A DNA stretch of 64,000 bases from [Phialemoniopsis] sp. UDSM-2020. Its lineage: Eukaryota; Ascomycota; Sordariomycetes; Thyridiales; Thyridiaceae. Positions 1 to 11,100 of this stretch are shown one piece after another. The notes under the pieces are model-generated. The model saw only the letters and a list, made by a program, of their open reading frames with translations. It made no database searches and had not been told where the DNA came from. The DNA lies in NCBI GenBank assembly GCA_018873225.1, contig JAEILZ010000007.1, positions 2,914,001-2,978,000 of the forward strand, written 5' to 3'. Positions within the stretch are counted from its first letter, which is position 1, and every line of letters begins with the position of its first letter. Made by a program: the position numbers and the translations under genes.

Positions 1-25
1 CACCACTAGCGCACAGGATCTCGCC

Positions 26-1169
26 ATGTCAGGCACGCCCAACCCCATGGCCACCGGCCTGGGCCCCACGCCCGCCGTCTCCATGAAGACGGTACAGATG
101 ACGGGCCTCTGGGTCGACCTCTACGGTCTCGAGGAGCTGTCCGCGGACGCGACCAGCGTCGCCGTCCTGTGGCTGCACAACCCGCGCACGCGTTCCAAGG
201 AAGAGATGACCGACATCGCTTGCCGCGCCGTCTCCGCCTACAACAGCAGCTCCAAAAAGTCGTCGCAGGGGCTTGTAGCTGCCGCGTTCGACCAGCGCAA
301 CCACGGCTCGCGCATGGTGTCCGTCGAGGCCAATGGCGCCTGGCGCAACGGCAACGCGACGCACGCGCAGGACATGTTTGGCGTCATCGCGGGGACCGTG
401 GCCGACACGAGCCTGCTGATCGACCTCTTTGGGTCGTATGTCTTCCCCGATCGGCCGGATGGGTTCGTGGACAGGCACCTCGTGCTTGGCGTGTCGCTGG
501 GCGGGCACAGCGCGTGGCAGCTCATGTTTCAGGACCCGCGGGTTGTGGCGGGTGTTGAGGTCATTGGATGCCCGGACTTTATCAGTAGGTTGCCCCCTTT
601 TCTATTTTTCGGTCTACCCCAGAATATCCAAGAGATGGATCTTGTATGGTGTCCGGGAAGCTAACAGCATTGCAGACCTGCTCAGTGACCGAGCGCGGTT
701 GACTAAATTGTCTACATTTGACGCAGCGACCAATGGTGCATCATTCTTGGGGAGCAAGGACTTCCCGCCGGGCCTGGTGCAGTCGTGCTTCAAGTACGAT
801 CCTCGCGGTATCGTCTTCAACAAGAGCGAGCCGGCCTGGCCAGCATCTCAGGAGGCGCAGGATAAGGTCAAGGCATCGCTACGTTCGCGGGTAGCAGGCA
901 AGAAATTCCTCGTCACTTCAGGCGGCGCAGATAAGCTCGTCAATTACGAATGCTCACGGCCCTTCCTGGACGTGTTCAAAAAGGCAGCACAGACGTGGCC
1001 TGATCTAGAGCTGTCGGTCGAGGACAATGTCTACGCTGGGATCGGGCACCTGTTTAGCGACGACATGATCAAGGATTCGGTGCGGTTCATTATAGACGCT
1101 GTCTCATCGGAGGGCCGTACCACTGCGCATGTATCTGGAAGCGCAGATGATAGGTCGTCAAAGATTTGA
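26..1169 (+). CDS. alpha/beta-hydrolase fold protein
   Basis: Two exons, 26-584 and 676-1169, joined across a 91-nt intron (GTAGGT donor; CTAAC branch shortly before the CAG acceptor), give 350 aa. The serine-hydrolase signature is clear: an oxyanion-type loop DQRNHGSR near residue 90, the nucleophile elbow GVSLGG with Ser157, a GGAD segment that probably carries the acid, and GIGHLF near the end with the catalytic His. No signal peptide or membrane segment is visible, so a cytosolic esterase/peptidase-like enzyme is likely; the substrate cannot be told. The frame stays open from base 2 to the ATG, so the gene may begin outside the window and this start is provisional. It converges on the next gene with only 86 bp between the stops. 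Confidence 0.75.
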
Positions 1170-1255
1170 GAAGGTAAAAATCATGTAAAAACGAGGTTCT
1201 TATAGCGTTCATATGAGGTAGAACTCGATTTGAGAGCGTGAATGCGAACATGGTC

Positions 1256-2277
1256 CTACTTCAACCATGGCCGTCCACTTCCATCGGACAATACCTCCAT
1301 ATCGTTGCCGACTATTCTGGTCTTGACTCCGCTCCTCTTCCTCTCCTCGTCATCCAGGAACAGCATTTGGTTGGTGCCCCATACATTGCGCTTCACCCTC
1401 TTCCCAGCCAGAGCCTCCGAGGTGCCGTGGGGATCCTCCTCCCATTGTCCGACTACGAGCTGCACGTCCTGCATGGCGCTCGCCTTTCCCTGAGAAACCT
1501 CTCCTGGTTGTTTACTTTGATCCGCGCCAACAAGCTCTGGCGGGAGGTTCGGGGGGTTGATGCCGACGAAGTCTACCTTATCCAGGGGAAACCCGATGGC
1601 AGCACAGTGACCGTCAACAATACGTGTCCGCTTGAAAGCGTGGCTGACGATGGTGATGCGCTCTGGCCACGCGCGGTATTGGGTGCCACGCCAGAACTGT
1701 ATGATGCTGAAGAGTATGTTGTAGTAAGAGTCGAGCGCCCGCTCCTCGAGCATCACGCGCGGGTGCAGAGGAATTGGAGATAGTGGGTGAGTGACATCAC
1801 CGGAAGTGGTGTCCGTGGTGGGCAGGAGGCCAAAGTATGAGTTTGCTGCAGCAAGAATTGCATAACTGCGCGCTTCGGAAAGTTGCGTTTCTTTACGTGT
1901 TGGGCCGCTTGATGGTGTTGTTAGAACATATCGGAATACAGTTATGCATGGCAAAAAGACCATGCAAACAGACAGTCGGGACGAGATATGTTTGAAAGCC
2001 AGCGAAAGGTAATCATCAGTCTCAAATGTCGCAAGGAGGGGAGGAAGCTCTCGTTGTCCACATGAAGAGGTGGGAATACGTACCCCGAAAACATCAATAT
2101 CGCGCGGTCATCTCTGCTCAATACCTCAACACCAGCTTTGATATGCTCGATGAACGTGGGTGTCTCTCCGGCCTTGTAGCTTTCTATGAGCCATTCTGCT
2201 TCATCATGGCCATTTTTGGGTCCTCCGAGCCATATCGCGTGTCCACAAACAATAATGAGATGATTTGGTGAAGCCAT
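1256..2277 (-). CDS. DUF218 (YdcF-like) domain protein
   Basis: Exons 2277-2084 and 1907-1256 join in phase (GTACGT donor, CTAAC branch, AAG acceptor) into 281 aa. The N-terminus LIIVCGHAIWLGG, the central FSGGPTRK created exactly at the splice, the following LSEARSY, and a later ITIVSHAFKRTR are the hallmarks of fungal DUF218/YdcF-like proteins, a Rossmann-like fold found in E. coli YdcF and SanA. The biochemical role in fungi is not established; a small-molecule or nucleotide-cofactor-related function is only an inference from the fold. No signal peptide is obvious. The gene lies 247 bp downstream of the folate synthase on the same strand. The intron is 176 nt, long for this window. Confidence 0.72.
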
Positions 2278-2524
2278 ATTATGAGACCTCGAATCCGTGT
2301 CAATTTGTTGACGAGTTTGTTATGAGAGAATGTCAAAATATCGCGAAGCGGGCCAGAAATGCTGGAGGATTGGCAATCATGTGACATTGTCGGACTCCAG
2401 ACGAGGAGTAACGAGCATTAGACTTTTTCCATTATTTGTAAGTCGAGATATATTACAAAAACAAGATATCACCATAAGAAGTGTTGAACAGTGGCTTTCC
2501 AAGTCGACTTTGGCCTCGATCTTT

Positions 2525-3841
2525 CTACTTAGCGTCACGCAGCAGCCGGAGGACGTCCGACACCAAGTACAGACTGCCAGCAATCACGACAGGCCGGCGA
2601 TCTGAGACTCCCGCTGCATGCTTCAGCGTTCCTGTGACATCACCTTCACCGTTATACTGGTTGGCCGAGTCAACCTGACAGTTGCTGGCCGCTTCGAGGA
2701 TGGCAGGAGGGTCTTCAGCCTTTACCCACGGCATGCCATCCACGGCCCCAAATTGGACTGCGCATACGTAATCATCTGGTCGTAGCAGTAGTTTGAGAAT
2801 GCCACTCAGGTCTTTGCCAGCCGAGGCAGCAATGACCCAAGTGATGCCTGTTTTGAAACTTGCACGGAGGTGCTTATCGACGTAGGCAGCAAGGACCTCG
2901 GCGGACTGAGTGTTATGGGCACCGTCAAGGAGAGCTATCTGTTTCTTGCCGGTGACTCTGCCAACATCAATGGGCTGGAGCCTCCCAGGCCACGCGACCT
3001 GCTTGATGACAGGCAGAAACTTTGAAAGGGATGCCTGCTTGTCCGGACAAGCAAGTCGGAAAGCCTCAAAAGCACAAGCCAGATTATGAATTTGGTGCGG
3101 CTCGAATGTCTGGCCGGCACCATCCCTTGCAAAATCATTTGCTGTGATGGACGGATAGACGACCTTTGCACCGACCTCCTCTGCGTGGCCCTCGATAACC
3201 TTTAGGACTGATGACTTGTTGCTGTTGTCGACCACGCACGGAACACCCCGACGAATGATACCGGCCTTGTGGAGGGCGATCTCGGTAAGAGTGTCACCGA
3301 GGAAACCTTGGTGGTCAAGTCCAATTTTGGAGATGACCGTGACTGCCTTGTGACTCAGGGCGTTGGTGGCATCGAGTTTGCCGCCTAGGCCAACCTCGAC
3401 AACGCCATACTCGACTTTCTCCCGATGGAAGATTTCAAAGGCGGTCGCAGTGAGAAGCTCAAACTCCGACGCACCGATCTGGTTTTCTTGGTTCCTCTTG
3501 TGGATGAGAGCCTCGGTATCCCGAAACAACGCTTCCGAAACGGGACTGTCGTTGATGGTGATGCAGTCCCAGCGGTCAATAAGGTGTGGCGAGGTGAACC
3601 TGGCACAGCTTACTCCACTGGCATGGAGCATGGCCGAGAGGTAGGCGCAGATGGAACCCTTGCCATTTGTGCCGGCGACATGGATAGCTTTCCAAGTCTG
3701 TGGTGTGTATTGCAGGAGACGGCTGATGCGAGCCAGTCCAAGATCGATCATGATGGCTGCATAGCTCTCGCTAGAAAGACATGGTTTCGCAGGTGTGATG
3801 TGTGGAGATTTCTGTGTACTTGCAAAGCCTTGCTTCTCCAC
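2525..3841 (-). CDS. FOL3: dihydrofolate synthase / folylpolyglutamate synthase family
   Basis: Single-exon gene of 438 aa. It carries the Mur-ligase/FPGS signatures: the P-loop HVAGTNGKGS (about residues 54-63), the omega-loop region TSPHLIDR, the metal/ATP segment VVEVGLGGKLDATN, KIGLDHQGFLG, and LLDGAHNTQSAE (binding between domains). The family ligates glutamate to dihydropteroate or to folates using ATP. Length and sequence style fit the Fol3-type dihydrofolate synthase (427 aa in budding yeast) better than the longer mitochondrial/cytosolic Met7-type folylpolyglutamate synthase, but the two reactions cannot be separated with certainty by eye. No mitochondrial presequence is evident. It is divergent from the 420-aa gene beginning at 4680, with 838 bp between the two starts. 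Confidence 0.85.
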   Translation of the reverse strand: MEKQGFASTQKSPHITPAKPCLSSESYAAIMIDLGLARISRLLQYTPQTWKAIHVAGTNGKGSICAYLSAMLHASGVSCARFTSPHLIDRWDCITINDSPVSEALFRDTEALIHKRNQENQIGASEFELLTATAFEIFHREKVEYGVVEVGLGGKLDATNALSHKAVTVISKIGLDHQGFLGDTLTEIALHKAGIIRRGVPCVVDNSNKSSVLKVIEGHAEEVGAKVVYPSITANDFARDGAGQTFEPHQIHNLACAFEAFRLACPDKQASLSKFLPVIKQVAWPGRLQPIDVGRVTGKKQIALLDGAHNTQSAEVLAAYVDKHLRASFKTGITWVIAASAGKDLSGILKLLLRPDDYVCAVQFGAVDGMPWVKAEDPPAILEAASNCQVDSANQYNGEGDVTGTLKHAAGVSDRRPVVIAGSLYLVSDVLRLLRDAK

Positions 3842-4679
3842 AGAGCTCTGTATCAGACTCTGTCGACTTAACTGAGTTGAACAGCCGAGTAGACACGAAG
3901 CGGTGCTTGTGGCTCAACACGAGTTTGTGGTGTTGGCAATGTTGGCAAGGTGTTGATGTCACACCTGGACTTGTTACTGAGTCATCACCGTGATTGGAGG
4001 CGGGCGAATTGAGCGAGCAAGGGCCAGATGCTGACGGCCACTGTCAGCCTATCGACTCTGCTCAGAAGGGCAATTTGCGTTTCGGGGCAGCAGTCCAGGG
4101 CAAAGTTGCAGCACTGATGCCGATCCACAGATCGTTTCAGGGGTCGGCGGGAGCCAAAATCCCCCTTGTTGGCTCTAGTCTGCAGTACTAGGCCGCCCTA
4201 ATAAGAACCAGGCACTGGCTTCCAAGGTTGTTAGTAGGATTTGTTCATGCGATACTTGGCTCCTGGCCAATTACTGCTACAGACTCAGGTCACTCAATAA
4301 CGCGATTGGCCAGTTTTTTTTCTTTTTCACCTTCAATGGGTGGCTGGGACCATCTCAAGATTCATCTGGGTGCAGTGCAATTCTTAGCCACCTCGTCTCT
4401 CGGTTTTAGTTAATGCCATCCCCCAGTCGGAAACCCCACGACTCACACTCTCACCACCCCAGCATCCCTCCTCCACCACTACTGAAGGGATCCAAACATT
4501 TCGACCCCTTCTTCCCGGCGCATCATCCACACCCTCCCCCAGCAGCATCGCCCGCTGACCATCACCCCGTTGGCATTTCCATCAATTCATGTCGTTGCGC
4601 ATCCAACTTTGACATTCGTTTGATCATTGTTTGCAACGATACGCCGGGTTTGATTCTCTGAAGTATTGCCGGAGCGAAA
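3842..4679. promoter_or_regulatory. divergent promoter region with an upstream ORF
   Basis: Shared upstream region of the folate synthase (-) and the 420-aa gene (+). It contains a CT/CCA-rich leader and an 82-codon ORF at 4413-4661 (Ser/His/Pro-rich, low complexity) that ends 18 nt before the ATG at 4680, so it could act as an upstream ORF if the transcript starts before 4413. Nothing else coding-like was seen. Confidence 0.4.
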
Positions 4680-6208
4680 ATGGGCCTCCCGTAAGTCTTG
4701 TCGCTGATTTTTTTGCGCCACGCTTGTCGCCGCTCCAAAAAAGCCGGTCGCGCGCTTTGTCCACACACGCCTATCCTATCGCGTGCGCGACGTGCACCAT
4801 CGGGGTTCATCGCTGCGAGGCCTTGAATGGGCGGCAGCAATGTCTGGCACAGCCTTTTTCGTCTGCAATTCATGCTAACACGACTTTTCTGCCAGTCTTT
4901 ACATCGCGCCCGTCGAGTCCGACGTACAGGGCAAATCAGGACCCAAGAGCCCCGCACATGCGCGGTCAGCCATCCGCCGCCTTCGTCTTCGCCATCGCGG
5001 TAATGGACTCGCACGAGAACAACAGCGCCGTGCACTTGCCGCCGCCGCCCTGGGATCCCAGCTCGGCCCAGATTCTACTCTCCTCCAAGAACCCAGCGAT
5101 CCAGAGCATGCCGAACTTCCTCTGAGCGAACAACAAGTGCGCCAGCAAGCGATCCGACAGGAGCGCCAACAAGAGCGTGCCCGTCTGCGTTTGCGCGAGA
5201 TGATTGGCAGTAGGATGGGCACGATGGAGGCTCTGGACGACCGAGTTGTTGAGCTATTTGGTGAGCGGTGGGCCAATCTCCACGCGCGATCCAACCCCAG
5301 CCCTCTGCTCGATACCCAGGGCGACGTGCGTGCGCCTGCCATTCCTACGCGCCAGCAACCAGATGGTCCCATCGAGTTCACGGTTGACCAGTGGGATGGC
5401 CCGGAGAGTCACCCTGAGTTGCAGGAGGTATGTCTCCGTCAATATCAAACCACCCCCCTTTCCTTCTGTGGTGCTAATACTTTGACAGTTATCTTCGAGG
5501 CGATCCCTCAGACACACTCCACGAAGCCCGCCTCCCCTGCGTCGAGTTCGTAGCCCAGAGTATCTTACACTGGACCGTGACAACACCAGCGCTTGGGACC
5601 AGGATCGCATCAGGAGGCATCCGAGATTTGTCGAACGCATGCAGAGTGCCAGTCGCGATTTCCCGCGACGGACATCTCGCTACTCGAGGACCCGGTTCGA
5701 TGGTCTCGGTGACCGCGACCGGAGCCTCAGTCCAGAGGGCGATGGAGTCTGGGATACCCTGTTGACCACGCTGACTCCTGACCCCCAGCCTCCGAGCCTG
5801 GGGTCCTCGTTTGCCTCGACCTCGGCGTCTGCCGCAGCTTCACAAAGCGCGGCGACAGGGTCGTCCAGTACGTCCTTCACGGCACCTGACCCTGCCGAGG
5901 AGACGCTTCTGGAGTCGCAGTCTGGCTGCGAGAACTCGGAGACCGAAGGCGAGGACGAGGATGATATGGAGCAAAACACCTTGAGAAGGTTCCCTGCTGG
6001 TCATCGTCGCACCTTTGCTGGGGGCCGCTCTTATGCAAATGTTGCAGCACAATCTTCTGACAACAACGACGACACATACGAGGTCTTGGGCGGCATCGGA
6101 GGCATGCAGCGAATTGTTCGCAACCTGGCGCGAAGGGAGGACATTCCGGATGAGTGGTGGGCTGAAGCTGGTCTCAGCCGGACTCTCTCCAGGGACGGCA
6201 CTGAGTAG
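4680..6208 (+). CDS. conserved-looking hypothetical protein, disordered, 420 aa
   Basis: Three exons: 4680-4690, 4896-5427 and 5489-6208, giving 420 aa. The first coding exon is only 11 nt (M-G-L-P start) and is supported by a perfect GTAAGT donor and a GCTAACA branch with CCAG acceptor; the second intron has GTATGT, GCTAATA and ACAG. The protein has a basic Arg/Gln-rich, probably helical N-terminal part (QERQQERARLRLREM near residues 85-110), a middle rich in Arg/Ser, and an acidic Ser/Thr-rich tail. Segments that look like conserved short motifs are VWDTLLTTLTPDPQPPSLG and the C-terminal IPDEWWAEAGLSR. I do not recognise a catalytic fold. The C-terminal Trp-containing motif suggests protein binding (inference). 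Cellular role unknown. Confidence 0.65.
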
Positions 6209-8150
6209 GATATGACACGGCATCGGCGTCGGCGTTTTTGGAATCGAGCGAGAGCGAAAGGTGATTCTCGACAATAGTATTTATCGGCGTTCATATTCAA
6301 ACGGGTTTTCTGGACTGGTCACTTAACAGTGTATTGATCTCATCGGCTCGAGATGATGCGGTATCTAGGGTATAATAACGAGCACAAGCAACAGTCCGGC
6401 GCGACAAAGTGCTTGAGCTGTTTGAGAAGAGCATAAAAGTTAGTGAGCGAAGCTTACACAAGTCGTTTTGGGAGAAGTGTCAAAGCTCTGGGCTTGACAA
6501 TTGTTATAGTAACAGAGTTTCCTGAACGGTTGCGAATGATGAGAACCCTTCTACATACCCAGGTACCAAACTTCATGTTGTGAATGCTAACGTGCCTGAC
6601 CGTATCGATCCTGGATGGATGGTCATCCCACTAGCAAATGATACCCGACCGCCAAGTTGGGTCACAACTGGCCGTGTTGACCATGCCCTGTAACAGCAAA
6701 AGCAGACAACAGTTGGGAATTCTGCGATTCGATCATATCGATCCATGCAGCCGCTTTGCTGAAAAGTGACAGTGGCTTGCGGCCGGACATTCCAACATGT
6801 TACAGATCGCTTGCGGCCATCACGAACCCGCAGCAAACAATCAGATTAAGCTTCATCGGTTACGCTCGTTGGCTCGCTACCCCCAAGGGGCCTGGTTTGG
6901 GTTACATTGTGGGATGAGATGCGGCTTGCATCCGGGCTTCCTAGTGCGCTGAGGCTTGCAACGATTAGGCTGCCAGAAGACAGTTCGACAAACATTGACT
7001 TTGTAGAATCAAGTTGATCATTATTATTGCAAATTCCTAAGAGCGTGCTACCTTGTTAAGAGGGCAGCCATCACCATCGAATATCATATTCGTATGTAGA
7101 CAGTCCCTGGCTTATGTCTCATATTACGAACGAGATGGCAGACGCAAAGTAAAATAGCCCACCGCATTGTCTCTCCTTGATTTCACTAGTGTTCCCCCTT
7201 TCGGGACCTTCGATTGGGGCATGCGCGCCGCGGCGGCGCGCATCTGGCCGCCCCGAGAGCTTAGGACTCGAGTGACTGCACTGATTGATCTCCCGCCCCG
7301 GAGTCGAGACCCAATTATACCCAGCCCTGGACGTTAGTTCCCTTTTGTCTTTGTTGTCTCCCAGCTGCAGCTTCCACTCGATCCACCGTCTTTCCGGCTT
7401 ACGGAGTACTAGCCTGCCAAGTCTGCCTCTAATTTAGGGATTCTGACGATTACTGGTGCGGTGCAGGTATCGTTGCTTGCCGGCTGGCAGGGGGAGCCAC
7501 TCTTTCACCTCTCTGTCTGTCTGTGCTGTGCGCTCGACAAGGACCCCGCGATAATTCGCGAACAGTAGACAACGTGAAACAAGTTGGCACGCGGCCGAAC
7601 CGAACTTTTTTTCCCTCACTTTACCCGTCCGACCAGCTCCTCATTGAATACGAACGGGGCGGTATAGTCGTGTGGGAGTCAAGGGAGAAATTCACCAAAG
7701 GAGAGTGAGACGACAATTCACCGTCCTCTTTTGGGGAAACCCTTTGGCATCTCCCTTGTCTCGAGGTCAGCTTTGGGTGCCTCACTGGCATTGGAACCCT
7801 GTTTCCCGCACCCCTTTGCCCCTCACCTCCACGACAAGGGCATTGTTTACCTTTTTGCCCACGCATTGCGAGCCAAGGAGGTCTGTCTGGAAGGGTGCCG
7901 ACGTTGCTCTCCGGGGGTTTCTGTACCAGACGAAATCGCCCACCCTGCGCAGGATTACGACGACCGCCGAGCGAAGGTCGAACCCGGCGGGAAATGGGAG
8001 GCTCGCTCCCGGCACGACCTACCCTACCACCACCTCACCACCGCGACATTGCCTGATACCACGAAACTTTTGTGCGCCGAGAGATTGGAGCCCGAAGCTG
8101 CGGACAGACGGACATTTCCCCCCAGGTGACGGAAGCCTGCGGCCGTGGGG
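6209..8150 (+). promoter_or_regulatory. long upstream/leader region of the SepH gene
   Basis: 1.9 kb without a supported gene. The first part is the 3' flank of the 420-aa gene. The last 800 bp is pyrimidine- and C-rich and contains several short overlapping ORFs typical of a long fungal 5' leader (for example 7731-8129), none with recognisable content. A perfect 9-bp dyad lies at 7221-7243 (separate entry). Confidence 0.35.
7221..7243. repeat. GC-rich inverted repeat (9-bp arms, 5-nt spacer)
   Basis: Arms ATGCGCGCC and GGCGCGCAT are exact reverse complements around a GCGGC spacer. It stands in an otherwise less GC-rich stretch about 900 bp before the SepH start codon, so a dimeric regulator site is possible, but no known fungal consensus is claimed. 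Confidence 0.5.
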
Positions 8151-11100
8151 ATGGCGCCAGGCAGCTCCGCCGAGCGGGCGTACCCGCACCCGAACGGCAA
8201 GCTCGTCGCCGCCAAGGTCCCCGGCACGCCGAGGAAGGACGCGAGCGGCAGCCGCGACAGGTCTGGTGCGCTGCAGGACCCGGGACTGAAAGACTACGTA
8301 TGTAGCGGCCCCCTCCCCCGCTTGGCTCCCTGCCAATGGAGTTGGTCGCGACAGTGGCTGCGACATGGAACAGGGTGTATGTTCTGGACATATGGGACAT
8401 GTGGGCTGACAGGGTGAACAGCGACTCGGAGACTGCATCGGCAAAGGAGCGTTCGGCTCGGTATACAAGGCTTTCAACTGGGGCACCGGAGAGGCCGTGG
8501 CGGTCAAGCAGATCAAGCTCGGAGACTTGCCTAAGAGCGAGCTTCGCATGATCGAGGTATGGCAGGGATTGCGACGTTTGGAAGGTCATACCGAGGTTCT
8601 GACCGTGTCTATAGGCTGAAATCGACCTGCTCAAAAATCTTCATGTAAGTTTAGAGCCGCAAAGGGTATCGTGGGAGCCGGTCGTACTGACAATGGACGG
8701 ATAGCACGACAACATTGTCAAGTATATTGGTTTCGTCAAATCGTCGGACTGTCTTAATATCATTCTCGAGTAGGTCTCGGCTCCAACGACGTCGGTCAGG
8801 GAGTTTGAGGTTGTGCTAACTCACCGGGCAGGTATTGTGAAAATGGATCATTGCATTCAATATGCAAAGCTTATGGAAAGTTCCCAGAGAACCTTGTGGG
8901 TGTATATATGACGCAGGTTCTCCAGGGCTTGCAATATCTTCACGACCAGGGTGTCATTCACCGAGACATCAAGGGCGCCAACATTCTCACCACCAAGGAT
9001 GGCACGGTCAAGCTTGCCGACTTTGGTGTGTCCACCAGCACCCTCGCCGGACCGGACAAGGAGGCCCAGGTGGTGGGCACCCCATACTGGATGGCACCGG
9101 AGATCATCCAGCTTTCCGGCGCTACGTCAGCTTCTGATATCTGGAGTGTGGGATGTACCGTAATCGAATTGCTCCAGGGAAAGCCGCCATACCACAATTT
9201 GGCTGCCATGCCCGCTCTGTTTGCCATTGTCAACGACGATCACCCCCCTCTGCCAGAGGGTGTCTCTCCGGTTTGTTACCCCTCGTTTGGCTCACCATCG
9301 TGCGTTTGTTTGGACTGCCCCTAACTGACTCACCCTGCAGGCTGCCCGAGACTTTTTGATGCAGTGCTTCCAAAAAGACCCCAACCTACGAGTCTCTGCC
9401 CGCAAACTGGGCAAACACGCATGGATCGTCGGCTGCCGTAGGAGCGACGCACCTGTCTCGAAGGCCCCCGCCAATTTCAGTCAAGCTGTAGAGGAAGTCA
9501 AACAGTGGAACAAGGCGCTCAAGTCATCGGAGAACAACCTACGGGTCTCTACCGGCTCCGACAGCACTGGCGCGATGCAGGGCCTGCGATACGCAGGTGG
9601 TGATCGACCGAACGTTATCGCACCAGCCAAGGGCCCTCTAGCTCTCGCGAAGCCAAGACCGACAGCTGAGGCATTCAGGTCGCCCGAACTTGCTGGTAAG
9701 CAGTACTCTTTATTATCTGAACGGCGTGAGCCTTGCTGACGACGTACCTCAGACGATGACAACTGGGACAACGATTTCGCAACAGCGATTTCACCCACTG
9801 CGTTGCAATTGCCACACCTGAAACCCCAGGACAACTTTGGCGGGCTGCTCTCCGCAGACAAGCTGAAGGCTTTTGCGTCTATTGACGACTCTCGGGATTT
9901 CTCTGGTAACTGGGAGAGTTACTTTGACACTGACTATGCGACGATTAAAGCGCCGCACGTCCCAGATATAGGGTCTCTAGAACGTACCATACGCCCACCT
10001 AGAAAGGCAGATAAGAGCATCGAAGTAAAGTCACCCAAGTCTAGCCGAAGGCACGGACGGAAACCATCCTCCAACGCCACCGGACAAGCCAAATCGCCCT
10101 CCAAGCACCAATTAGGAAGCAAATTCGAGCTCCCCGCTCGCCCTGAGATCGCGTACAGGGAGCAGTCCGTAGAAGACTACTCGGACTTGTTTGCCGATAA
10201 TGACAACGTGTTCGACCGCCGAATGAGTTTGGTGCAAAAGGTATGGTAGCTCCAAGCGCAGTCAATGGCTGGGTGAACTAACATTGATATGATCAGGACA
10301 CCCCCCAACTGTTCCATCCCTCCGACCTAACAAGCCTTCCCCGCTCGATGCAGGCACCGACGGGGGGTAGCATGCGACGCCAAGCCCCGTCTAGACCATC
10401 TGTCCTGCCCGATCGACAGATGCGTAGGACGCGATCCTCTGTTGAGATCGAGCGGTTCGCGGAGGACGCGGAGGACGAAGACTTTTCCGACATCTTTGGC
10501 GTGGAGGAAGCTCTAACCGAGAAGGAAGAGAGCGACAGGGGCTCCGAGGACGGCGGCCTCATGCTCCTCTCCAAGCTGTCCAACAATTCTTGGCTCGGTG
10601 ATGACGAAGACGAAGACGACCCTTTTGCCATGATGGATCCTGGCTGGGACGAGATGGACTTGGAGGCGAACATTGCACGAGATCGACACGCTCGGCTGGC
10701 CGAGAAGGTGGAGGAGCTCGTGCGGTCGCTCAAGACTACCGAAGGTGAAGACACGCTGTCCGAGCTTTCTGAAGACCTTGTAAGTCTGGTTGCCTTTATT
10801 GCACACTGCAGTTTGCTAACTCTGGGAATAGCTGAGCATTCTATGGGAGAACATCGAGGTGAAAGATTTGATTATCAGCGCTCATGGTCTCCTGCCTATT
10901 CTAGAGATACTGGAGCCGTGTACGGTAAAGAGCCGGCAACACATGATCCTCCAGTTACTAAAGATCGTCAACGCGGTAAGCTGGGACGCCTTGGCCTGCA
11001 CATTTACAACATTTCTGACTTTCAGCAGATCATTCTCGACGATGTCGAGCTTCAGGAGAACCTCTGTTTCGTCGGCGGTATTCCTATCATCACCAAATTC

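Noticed and set aside
7672..8289. 205- and 132-codon ORFs just before and across the SepH start
   Set aside because: They overlap each other and the known first exon of SepH, lack motifs, and fit a C/T-rich 5' leader.
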